This document shows, piece after piece, positions 56,997 through 64,000 of a DNA stretch of 64,000 nt. The DNA is taken from positions 62,001-126,000 of the forward strand of contig JADMKK010000041.1 of the NCBI GenBank assembly GCA_015478895.1. The letters run 5' to 3'. Position 1 is the stretch's first letter. Each line of letters starts with the position of its first letter. The DNA is from Comamonas sp. GTDB lineage: Bacteria; Pseudomonadota; Gammaproteobacteria; Burkholderiales; Burkholderiaceae_C. The notes beneath the pieces were generated by a model. The model saw nothing but the letters and a program-made list of their open reading frames with translations. It searched no databases and was not told the DNA's origin. The translations under genes were made by a program, and so were the position numbers.

Positions 56997-59900
56997 ATGA
57001 ACGCCCCATTGAACGAAGCCGTGCGCAAAGCGCTGGAAAACGTCACGCTGGATGACAAGTACACCCTAGATCGAGGCCGCGCCTTCATGAGCGGTGTGCA
57101 GGCGCTCGTGCGTTTGCCCATGCTGCAGCGCTTGCGCGATGCGCAGCAGGGCCTGAAAACGGCCGGCTTCATCAGCGGCTATCGTGGCTCCCCGCTTGGG
57201 GGTTATGACCAGGCGCTGTGGGCAGCACAAAAGCACCTGGAAACACAAGATATCGTGTTCCAGCCCGGCGTAAACGAGGAACTGGCAGCCACTGCGCTGT
57301 GGGGCACGCAGCAGCTGGACCTGTATCCACAGTCCAAAAAATTTGATGGCGTATTTGGCATCTGGTATGGCAAAGGCCCGGGGGTGGATCGCTGCTCGGA
57401 CGTGTTCAAGCACGCCAACATGGCCGGCACGGCCCAGCACGGCGGCGTGATTGCGCTGGCCGGGGATGACCACATCAGCAAGTCTTCTACCGCTGCACAC
57501 CAGAGCGACCATATCTTCAAGGCCTGCGGCACGCCGGTGTTCTTCCCGTCCAGCGTCCAAGAAATTCTGGACATGGGCCTGCATGCCTTTGCCATGAGCC
57601 GTTTCAGCGGCCTGTGGTCGGGCATGAAGACGATTCAGGAAGTGGTGGAATCGTCCAGCAGCGTGTTTGTGGATCCTGACCGCGTCAACATCGTGCTGCC
57701 TGAAGACTTTGCGATGCCTGAAGGCGGGCTGCACATTCGCTGGCCCGATGCGCCATTGGAGCAAGAGCAGCGCCTGATGCACCACAAATGGTATGCCGCC
57801 CTGGCCTATGTCCGCGCCAACAAGCTCAACTACAACGTGGTGCAAAGCGCGCAAGACCGCTTTGGCATCATCGCCAGCGGCAAGGCCTATAACGATATGC
57901 GCCAGGCCCTGGTCGATCTGGGGCTAGACGACGCCGCCTGCCAGCGCCTGGGCATTCGCGTACACAAGGTGAATGTGGTGTGGCCGCTGGAGGCCACCAT
58001 CACCCGCGACTTTGCGCGCGGGCTGCAAGAGATTTTGGTGGTCGAAGAAAAGCGCCAGATCATCGAATACCAAGTCAAAGAAGAACTCTACAACTGGTGT
58101 GACGATGTGCGCCCCACCGTTGTGGGCAAGTTTGAAGACCGCGAAGGCGGCGAGTGGAGCAAACCCAGCCACAACAGCAACGACTGGCTGCTGCGCGCCA
58201 ATGCAGATTTGACCCCCGCCCTGATTGCCCGTGCCATTGCCAAACGCCTGAAAAAACTGGGCGTTCCCGATGATGTTGCGGCCCGCATGGATCAACACTT
58301 GGCCGTGATTGACGCGCGAGAGCGCAGCCTCAACACCGCAACGGTCAACACCGGCGACCGCACGCCGTGGTTTTGCAGCGGCTGCCCGCACAACACCAGC
58401 ACCCGCGTGCCCGAAGGCAGCCGTGCTGTCGCCGGTATTGGCTGCCACTACATGACGGTGTGGATGGATCGCTCCACCAGCACCTTCACGCAAATGGGCG
58501 GCGAAGGCGTGAGCTGGGTCGGCCAGGCGCCGTTTACCAAAGATGCCCACGTGTTCGCCAACTTGGGCGATGGCACGTATTTTCACAGCGGGCTGCTGGC
58601 GATTCGCCAGAGCATTGCCGCAGGCGTGAACGTGACCTACAAGCTGCTCTACAACGATGCCGTCGCCATGACGGGCGGCCAGCGCGTGGGCGAGCGCCCG
58701 GAAGGCCACAGCGTGCTGCAGATCATGCAAAGCCTGCTGGCCGAAGGCGTGCAAAAGCTGGTGATCGTCACCGATGAGCCGGAGAAATACCAGGGCGTCA
58801 CCTTGTCGCCAGGGGTGACGGTGCACCACCGCGATGAACTGGATCGCATCCAGCGCCAGTTCCGCGAGCTCAAAGGCTGCACGGCCATCATTTACGACCA
58901 GACCTGCGCCACCGAAAAACGCCGCCGCCGCAAACGCGGCACCTTGGTGGCACCGGCCAAAACCGTGGTTATCAACGAGCTGGTGTGTGAGGGCTGCGGC
59001 GATTGTTCGGTGCAATCGAACTGCCTGTCGGTGGAGCCGGTCGAGACCGAATTTGGCCGCAAGCGCCGTATTAACCAGAACAGCTGCAACAAAGATTTTT
59101 CCTGCGTCAAAGGCTTTTGCCCGAGCTTTGTGACCGTGGAAGGCGGCACCCTGAAAAAGCCCAAGAAAGAGGCCAAGGGCGATCTGTCGCAGCTGCCCGC
59201 TATTCCCGAGCCTGTCCTGCCCAATGCAGTAGAGGCCTGGGGCATTGTGGTGGCGGGGGTCGGCGGCACAGGCGTCATCACCATTGGCTCCTTGCTGGGC
59301 ATGGCGGCGCACCTGGAAGGCAAGGGCGTCGTGACGCAAGACGCGGCCGGGCTGGCGCAAAAAGGCGGCTCCACCTGGAGCCACATTCAGATTGCCAATA
59401 CGCAGCAAGCCATTCACACCACCAAAGTGGATGTGGCCAAGGCCGATTTGGTGATTGCCTGCGATCCCATCGTGGCCGCCAACAAGACCACCTTGTCTGT
59501 CATGCAGCCGGGGCGCACCTTTGTGGCGCTGAACAACCACGGCGCACCCACCGCAGCCTTCGTCCAGAACCCAGACTGGCAAGCCCCCGGCGCGCAATGC
59601 GGTGAAGTGATTGCGCAAGCGGTGGGCTCAGATTTGCTGGGCCAGTTTGATGCCGAGCAAGCGGCAGTGCAGTTGCTGGGCGACAGCATCTACACCAACC
59701 CACTGATTTTGGGCTACGCGTGGCAGCACGGCCGCATTCCGCTGAGCCGCGCCGCGTTGTTGCGGGCGATGGAGCTCAATGGCGTACAGGTTGCCAATAA
59801 CCAGGCGGCTTTTGAGTGGGGTCGTCGCTGTGCGCAGGATCTGGCGCAGGTGCAATCTATCTATGCGACACGCCAGGTGATTCAGTTCATGAAGAAGCCC

Positions 59901-60533
59901 GGCCTGGCCGAGATGCTGGCGCAGCGCGAGCAGTTTTTGACGGGCTATCAAAATGCCGCTTATGCCCAGGAGTACCGCCGCTTTGTCGACAAAGTGCAGG
60001 CCGCAGAAGCGCGTTTGGGCACCTCTACACGTCTGACTGAAGCCGTGGCGCGCTATCTCTTTAAGCTCATGGCCTACAAAGATGAGTATGAAGTGGCCCG
60101 CCTGCACACCGACCCTGCCTTTACGCAAAAACTGGCGGACATGTTTGAAGGCGATTACAAGCTGGTCCACCACTTGGCCCCGCCCCTTTCGGCGCGCAAA
60201 GACGAGCACGGGCACTTGGTCAAAAAGGCCTACCAGCCTTGGGTGCGCAGTGCGTTTACCTGGATGGCCAAGCTCAAAGGCTTGCGCGGCAGTGCGCTGG
60301 ATGTGTTTGGACGCACCGAAGAGCGCAAAACGGAACGCGCACTGATTGCGCAGTACCAGGCGAGTATCGAAGCGTTGCTCCCCCAGCTACGCAGCGAAAA
60401 GCTGGCGCTGGCCGTAGAAATTGCCAGCATTCCTGAAGGCATCCGGGGCTATGGGCACGTCAAAGAGCGCCATTTACAAGCCGCACGCAAGCAATGGCAG
60501 GCGCTGGAACAAGCTTGGAAACTGCAGTCATAA
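56997..60533 (+). CDS. Indolepyruvate ferredoxin oxidoreductase, fused subunits
   Basis: Thiamine-diphosphate and iron-sulphur enzyme that oxidatively decarboxylates aryl pyruvates from aromatic amino acids to aryl-acetyl-CoA. In this 1178-aa single-chain form the order is the pyrimidine-binding part (FISGYRGSPLGGYDQ), the TPP-binding part (about 450-620, with GIGCHYMTVWMDRST, NLGDGTYFHSG) and a cysteine-rich cluster region at about 660-710 (CEGCGDCSVQSNC, CNKDFSCVKGFC). The gamma-type subunit (GVGGTGVITIGSLLGMAAHLEG) comes last. AAGGAG precedes the ATG at 56997. The divergent Lrp-type regulator suggests control by an amino acid. Confidence 0.92.
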   Translation: MNAPLNEAVRKALENVTLDDKYTLDRGRAFMSGVQALVRLPMLQRLRDAQQGLKTAGFISGYRGSPLGGYDQALWAAQKHLETQDIVFQPGVNEELAATALWGTQQLDLYPQSKKFDGVFGIWYGKGPGVDRCSDVFKHANMAGTAQHGGVIALAGDDHISKSSTAAHQSDHIFKACGTPVFFPSSVQEILDMGLHAFAMSRFSGLWSGMKTIQEVVESSSSVFVDPDRVNIVLPEDFAMPEGGLHIRWPDAPLEQEQRLMHHKWYAALAYVRANKLNYNVVQSAQDRFGIIASGKAYNDMRQALVDLGLDDAACQRLGIRVHKVNVVWPLEATITRDFARGLQEILVVEEKRQIIEYQVKEELYNWCDDVRPTVVGKFEDREGGEWSKPSHNSNDWLLRANADLTPALIARAIAKRLKKLGVPDDVAARMDQHLAVIDARERSLNTATVNTGDRTPWFCSGCPHNTSTRVPEGSRAVAGIGCHYMTVWMDRSTSTFTQMGGEGVSWVGQAPFTKDAHVFANLGDGTYFHSGLLAIRQSIAAGVNVTYKLLYNDAVAMTGGQRVGERPEGHSVLQIMQSLLAEGVQKLVIVTDEPEKYQGVTLSPGVTVHHRDELDRIQRQFRELKGCTAIIYDQTCATEKRRRRKRGTLVAPAKTVVINELVCEGCGDCSVQSNCLSVEPVETEFGRKRRINQNSCNKDFSCVKGFCPSFVTVEGGTLKKPKKEAKGDLSQLPAIPEPVLPNAVEAWGIVVAGVGGTGVITIGSLLGMAAHLEGKGVVTQDAAGLAQKGGSTWSHIQIANTQQAIHTTKVDVAKADLVIACDPIVAANKTTLSVMQPGRTFVALNNHGAPTAAFVQNPDWQAPGAQCGEVIAQAVGSDLLGQFDAEQAAVQLLGDSIYTNPLILGYAWQHGRIPLSRAALLRAMELNGVQVANNQAAFEWGRRCAQDLAQVQSIYATRQVIQFMKKPGLAEMLAQREQFLTGYQNAAYAQEYRRFVDKVQAAEARLGTSTRLTEAVARYLFKLMAYKDEYEVARLHTDPAFTQKLADMFEGDYKLVHHLAPPLSARKDEHGHLVKKAYQPWVRSAFTWMAKLKGLRGSALDVFGRTEERKTERALIAQYQASIEALLPQLRSEKLALAVEIASIPEGIRGYGHVKERHLQAARKQWQALEQAWKLQS

Positions 60534-60542
60534 ACAGGGAGA

Positions 60543-60612
60543 AAGGGTTGTTGCTTCATAAATGGGAGCGACAACCCCTTACCCATTAATGGCTAGAGGC
60601 CTTTTTCACTTA
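60543..60612. repeat. Short-type intergenic hairpin repeat (copy 4)
   Basis: AAGGGTTGTTGCT pairs with AGCGACAACCCCTT (60543-60580, with G-T pairs). Then comes the 3' signature GGCTAGAGGC, a T-run and CACTT, shared with the copy at 33470. It follows the IOR gene. The remaining bases to yajC (about 60613-60778) hold a possible promoter with TACAAT near 60683 and no gene I can see. Confidence 0.7.
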
Positions 60613-60778
60613 GAAACACCTTGGAGAAGCAAACACTGGCAGGTACTCAGGAATACGTGCCACAGACTCTAAAGCGCACGCATACAATGCTTCGCTGACC
60701 TGCGCTCAGCTATGCTGCATGCGCGCACAGGTTGATGGCCTGTTCCTTTTTTGACCCATTCCATTTTGGAGTCCGTCC

Positions 60779-61114
60779 GTGTTTATTTCTTCCGCTTTTG
60801 CCCAAACCGCCCCTGCTGCAGCTGTAGCTGATGGCGGCATGATGTCTTCCCTCACCGGCATGCTGCCGCTGGTGCTGATGTTCGTGGTGTTGTACTTTGT
60901 GATGATTCGTCCCCAGATGAAGCGCCAAAAAGAACACCGCTCCATGGTGGAAGCACTGGCCAAGGGCGACGAAGTCGCAACGTCTGGCGGCATCCTGGGC
61001 CGTGTAGTGGATTTGAATGAGCAGTTCTTGTTCGTTGAAATCGCCACCGGCGTAAAAGTACAGATTCAGCGTTCGGCCGTCGTGCAAGTACTGCCTAAGG
61101 GCTCCGTTAAGTAA
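60779..61114 (+). CDS. yajC: Preprotein translocase accessory subunit YajC
   Basis: Small inner-membrane partner of SecDF. It has 111 aa with one transmembrane helix (about 25-46, MLPLVLMFVVLYFVMIRPQ) and a cytosolic domain with the conserved GDEVATSGGILGRV. The start is a GTG at 60779 with TTGGAG eight bases before it. The usual upstream neighbours queA and tgt are absent; the IOR gene lies there instead. secD follows after 89 bases. Confidence 0.94.
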   Translation: MFISSAFAQTAPAAAVADGGMMSSLTGMLPLVLMFVVLYFVMIRPQMKRQKEHRSMVEALAKGDEVATSGGILGRVVDLNEQFLFVEIATGVKVQIQRSAVVQVLPKGSVK

Positions 61115-61203
61115 ACCAGCTTCTCTGGTTGAACGGGCCGGTGGGCTTGTCAAGATAGGCATGCCGCGCCCTGCTTCCCCAGTGTGAGAGATAGAGCGCG
61201 ATC

Positions 61204-63096
61204 ATGAACCGTTACCCGGTCTGGAAGTACGCGATCCTTGTGGTCGCGCTACTGGTGGGGGTGATCTACACCCTGCCTAATTTCTTCGGCGAGGCACCTG
61301 CAGTGCAGGTGTCTTCCGCCAAATCTTCTGTCAAGGTCGATGAGGGCGTCCTAGCCCGCGTAGAGAGCGCGCTGCAAGCAGCCTCTTTGTTGCCTGACAT
61401 TCTCAGCCTTGAAGGCACATCGGTACGTGCACGATTTAACACGTCCGAAGAGCAACTCAAGGCCAAGGACGTCATTGAACGCGCCTTGATCACCGATGCC
61501 AGCGATCCCACCTACATCGTGGCGCTGAATCTGGTGTCCCGTTCGCCGCAGTGGCTCAGCGCACTGGGCGCCAACCCCATGTATCTGGGTCTGGACTTGC
61601 GTGGCGGCGTGCACTTCATGCTGGAAGTGGACATGCAGGCGGCACTGACCAAGCGTGCAGATTCGCTGGCCGGTGACTTGCGCACCATGATGCGCGACAA
61701 GAACATTCGCCACGGCGGCGTCAACCGTGACGGACAGGGCATTGAAATCCGCTTGCGCGATGAAGCGTCGGTGACTGCCGTGCGCAATTTGTTGGCCGAT
61801 CAGTTCCCCGACCTTCAAGTCGATGCCGGCAACGCGACGGAAGGCCGCATGCGCGTATCCATCAAGCCGGAGTCGCTGCGCAAGGTGCAGGATCAGGCGC
61901 TCAAGCAAAACATCACCACGCTGCACAACCGTATCAACGAGTTGGGCGTGGCGGAGCCCATCATCCAGCAGCAAGGCACTGATCGCATCGTCGTGCAACT
62001 GCCGGGCGTGCAAGATACGGCCAAGGCCAAGGATATTTTGGGCCGTACTGCCACTTTGGAAGTGCGTCTGGTGGACGAATCCACCGAAGGCCGTGCGGCC
62101 GAAATGGGCAGCGCCAATGTGCCTTTTGGCTCTGAGCGTTACCTGGATCGCAATGGCAATGCCGTTATCGTCAAGAAACAAGTCGTCTTGACGGGCGAGA
62201 ATTTGACCGACGCCCAACCCGGTTTTGACGGTCAGACCCAGGAGCCTACGGTGAACTTGGTGCTGGACGCCAAGGGCGCACGCATCTTCAAGGACATCAC
62301 GCGCGAGAACATCAACAAGCGCATGGCCATCATCTTGTTTGAAAAAGGCAAGGGCGAAGTGGTGACGGCGCCTGTGATCCGTTCTGAAATTGGCGGCGGA
62401 CGCGTGCAAATTTCAGGCCGCATGACCACCATGGAAGCCAATGACACCTCGCTGTTGCTGCGCGCAGGCTCGCTGGCTGCCCCCATGGAGATCATCGAGG
62501 AATACACCATTGGCCCGAGTCTTGGCGCTGAGAACATTGACCGCGGTATCAACTCGGTGGTGTGGGGCTTTGTTGCCATCGTTATCTTCATCTGCATTTA
62601 CTACCATTTGTTTGGCGTATTCTCGTCCATCGCGCTGGGCGTGAATGTCTTGCTGCTGATGGCCGTGCTCTCCATGCTCCAGGCGACGCTGACCTTGCCC
62701 GGGATTGCGGCAATGGCCTTGGCCATCGGCGTGGCGATTGACTCGAACGTACTGATTAACGAACGCATTCGTGAAGAATTGCGCGCAGGCTTGTCGCCCC
62801 AAGCGGCGATTCATGCCGGCTATGACCGTGCTTGGGCCACTATCCTGGACTCCAACTTGACCACCTTGATCGTTGGCCTTGCGCTGCTGGCTTTTGGCTC
62901 CGGAGCAGTCCGCGGTTTTGCGGTCGTGCACTGTATTGGTATTGCCACCAGCATGTTCTCTGCCGTGTTCTTCTCACGCGGCCTGGTGAACCTCTGGTAT
63001 GGCCGCCAAAAGAAGCTCAAGAGCGTGTCCATCGGTACCGTGTGGAAGCCGGAAGGCGAAGCCGACAGCAGCACTGCTGTGGCTAAAACAAAGTAA
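61204..63096 (+). CDS. secD: Protein translocase subunit SecD
   Basis: Inner-membrane component that uses the proton gradient to pull proteins through the Sec channel into the periplasm. The 630-aa product has TM1 at about 8-26 and the large periplasmic P1 domain (YLGLDLRGGVHFMLEVDM, HNRINELGVAEPIIQQQG). The five C-terminal helices follow (about 450-610) with FKDITREN, ALAIGVAIDSNVLINERIREE and GFAVVHCIGIATS. A modest ribosome site lies upstream. secF begins 11 bases after the stop. Confidence 0.96.
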   Translation: MNRYPVWKYAILVVALLVGVIYTLPNFFGEAPAVQVSSAKSSVKVDEGVLARVESALQAASLLPDILSLEGTSVRARFNTSEEQLKAKDVIERALITDASDPTYIVALNLVSRSPQWLSALGANPMYLGLDLRGGVHFMLEVDMQAALTKRADSLAGDLRTMMRDKNIRHGGVNRDGQGIEIRLRDEASVTAVRNLLADQFPDLQVDAGNATEGRMRVSIKPESLRKVQDQALKQNITTLHNRINELGVAEPIIQQQGTDRIVVQLPGVQDTAKAKDILGRTATLEVRLVDESTEGRAAEMGSANVPFGSERYLDRNGNAVIVKKQVVLTGENLTDAQPGFDGQTQEPTVNLVLDAKGARIFKDITRENINKRMAIILFEKGKGEVVTAPVIRSEIGGGRVQISGRMTTMEANDTSLLLRAGSLAAPMEIIEEYTIGPSLGAENIDRGINSVVWGFVAIVIFICIYYHLFGVFSSIALGVNVLLLMAVLSMLQATLTLPGIAAMALAIGVAIDSNVLINERIREELRAGLSPQAAIHAGYDRAWATILDSNLTTLIVGLALLAFGSGAVRGFAVVHCIGIATSMFSAVFFSRGLVNLWYGRQKKLKSVSIGTVWKPEGEADSSTAVAKTK

Positions 63097-63107
63097 AGGA
63101 GAGAGAC

Positions 63108-64000
63108 ATGGAACTCTTTCGCATCCGAAAAGACATCCCGTTCATGAAACACGCGTTGGTGCTCAACGCGATCTCTATCATTACCTTTGCGCTGGCTGTG
63201 TTCTTCCTGGTCACCAAGGGCTTGCACCTGTCGGTGGAGTTCACCGGTGGTACGGTCATGGAAGTGGCCTACAGCCAGCCGGCCGATCTTGAAAAGGTGC
63301 GCAAGACCATTCAGGACAAGGGCTACACCGACGTCACGGTGCAAAATTTTGGCACAGCGCGTGACGTAATGATCCGCATGCCCGTGCAGCAAGGTGTGAC
63401 CTCTGCCCAGCAAAGCGAAAGCGTGCTGACGGCCTTAAAGGCCGCAGACCCTCAGGTGGAGATGCGCCGCACGGAGTTTGTCGGCCCCTCAGTAGGTGAA
63501 GAGCTGGTCACCAACGGCCTGCTGGCTCTGGTGGTGGTGATGGTCGGCATCATCGTCTACTTGGCATTTCGCTTTGAGTGGAAGTTTGGCGTGGCCGCCG
63601 CGTTCGCGAATTTCCACGACGTGGTGATCATCCTGGGCTTTTTCGCCTTCTTCCAGTGGGAGTTCTCACTGCCCGTGCTTGCGGGTGTCTTGGCGGTTCT
63701 GGGTTATTCGGTCAACGAATCCGTGGTGGTGTTTGACCGCATTCGCGAAACCTTCCGCAAGCAGCGCAAGATGGATACGCCCGCGGTGATCAACCACGCG
63801 ATCACGTCCACCATGAGCCGCACCGTTATTACCCACGCCTCGACCGAGGCCATGGTGCTGGCGATGTTTTTCTTTGGTGGCCCCAGCCTGCACTACTTCT
63901 CACTGGCGTTGACGATTGGTATCTTGTTCGGTATCTACTCGTCGATCTTCGTGGGCTCAGCCATTGTGATGTGGCTGGGTGTCAAGCGCGAAGACCTGAT
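63108..64000 (+). CDS. secF: Protein translocase subunit SecF (cut by window edge)
   Basis: Partner of SecD in the SecDF proton-driven translocation motor. The frame is open from the ATG at 63108 (AGGAGAGAG upstream) to the edge, about 297 codons, missing only the last few residues. It starts MELFRIRKDIPFMKHALVLN and has the FTGGTVMEVAY motif, the helix block with EFVGPSVGEELV, and the conserved GYSVNESVVVFDRIRE and SRTVITHASTEAMV segments. It follows secD in the same operon. Confidence 0.95.
   Translation, partial: MELFRIRKDIPFMKHALVLNAISIITFALAVFFLVTKGLHLSVEFTGGTVMEVAYSQPADLEKVRKTIQDKGYTDVTVQNFGTARDVMIRMPVQQGVTSAQQSESVLTALKAADPQVEMRRTEFVGPSVGEELVTNGLLALVVVMVGIIVYLAFRFEWKFGVAAAFANFHDVVIILGFFAFFQWEFSLPVLAGVLAVLGYSVNESVVVFDRIRETFRKQRKMDTPAVINHAITSTMSRTVITHASTEAMVLAMFFFGGPSLHYFSLALTIGILFGIYSSIFVGSAIVMWLGVKREDL

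Noticed and set aside
57924-59618. 564-codon minus-strand open frame
   Set aside because: Antisense to the indolepyruvate oxidoreductase gene, which has clear motifs in the other frame.

Overview
The window is about 64 kb of chromosome from a betaproteobacterium. The family is most likely Comamonadaceae (Comamonas, Acidovorax or Delftia type). This rests on the gene content (an orphan Bug-type solute-binding protein, a fused indolepyruvate oxidoreductase, a type-2 pyrF, a YhdP-nitrilase pair), the GC-rich codon use, and a family of intergenic hairpin repeats that I associate with this family. The genus is not decidable from what I can see. I found no rRNA, tRNA, insertion sequence, prophage or CRISPR array. 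Nearly all of the window is ordinary core chromosome.

Layout. 0-6.6 kb: start of transketolase (tkt, minus, cut by the edge), then murU, pepP, pyk, fba and an orphan Bug receptor, all plus. 6.7-11.1 kb: uvrA (minus) divergent from an MFS transporter. 11.2-14.4 kb (minus): def, a small lipoprotein, fmt, azlC and azlD in a tight run. 14.6-17 kb (plus): a LysM protein and dprA. 17.1-21.7 kb (minus): lptD-surA-ksgA, the outer-membrane biogenesis cluster, divergent from amgK. 21.8-25 kb (plus): amgK, rsmE and a membrane diguanylate cyclase. 25.1-32.6 kb (minus): an M20 peptidase, a chemoreceptor, an MTA/SAH nucleosidase, fadD and pyrF. 32.8 kb: an ExoD-like gene (plus). 33.5-44.8 kb (minus): pgk, a very large lipoprotein ending in a bulb-lectin-like domain, yaeQ, purB, a degenerate HD-domain protein and glnE. 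44.9-52.4 kb (plus): yhdP, a nitrilase, a histidine kinase and its response regulator, overlapping or closely spaced. 52.5-56.8 kb: an OmpA-like lipoprotein and a 44-aa membrane protein (minus), mltA (plus), an MFS_3 exporter (minus) and an Lrp-type regulator (minus). 57-64 kb (plus): indolepyruvate ferredoxin oxidoreductase, yajC, secD and the start of secF.

How the genes fit together. Central carbon metabolism is represented by tkt, pyk, fba and pgk. Envelope biogenesis and wall turnover are heavily represented: lptD, surA, yhdP, mltA, the LysM protein and the OmpA-like lipoprotein. AmgK and MurU together form the MurNAc salvage route to UDP-MurNAc, although the two genes lie 21 kb apart here. 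Nitrogen and amino-acid control appear as glnE and the Lrp/IOR divergent pair, which has a clear palindrome in front of the regulator.

The least explained parts are these. There are nine members of two related hairpin-repeat types between genes. The 1099-aa lipoprotein next to pgk has an EF-hand-like loop, an InlB-like repeat and a bulb-lectin-like C-terminus. The 44-aa membrane protein has a start codon that overlaps the start codon of mltA on the other strand. The fadD leader holds two long perfect inverted repeats. A two-hairpin terminator sits upstream of an MFS gene with no gene before it.
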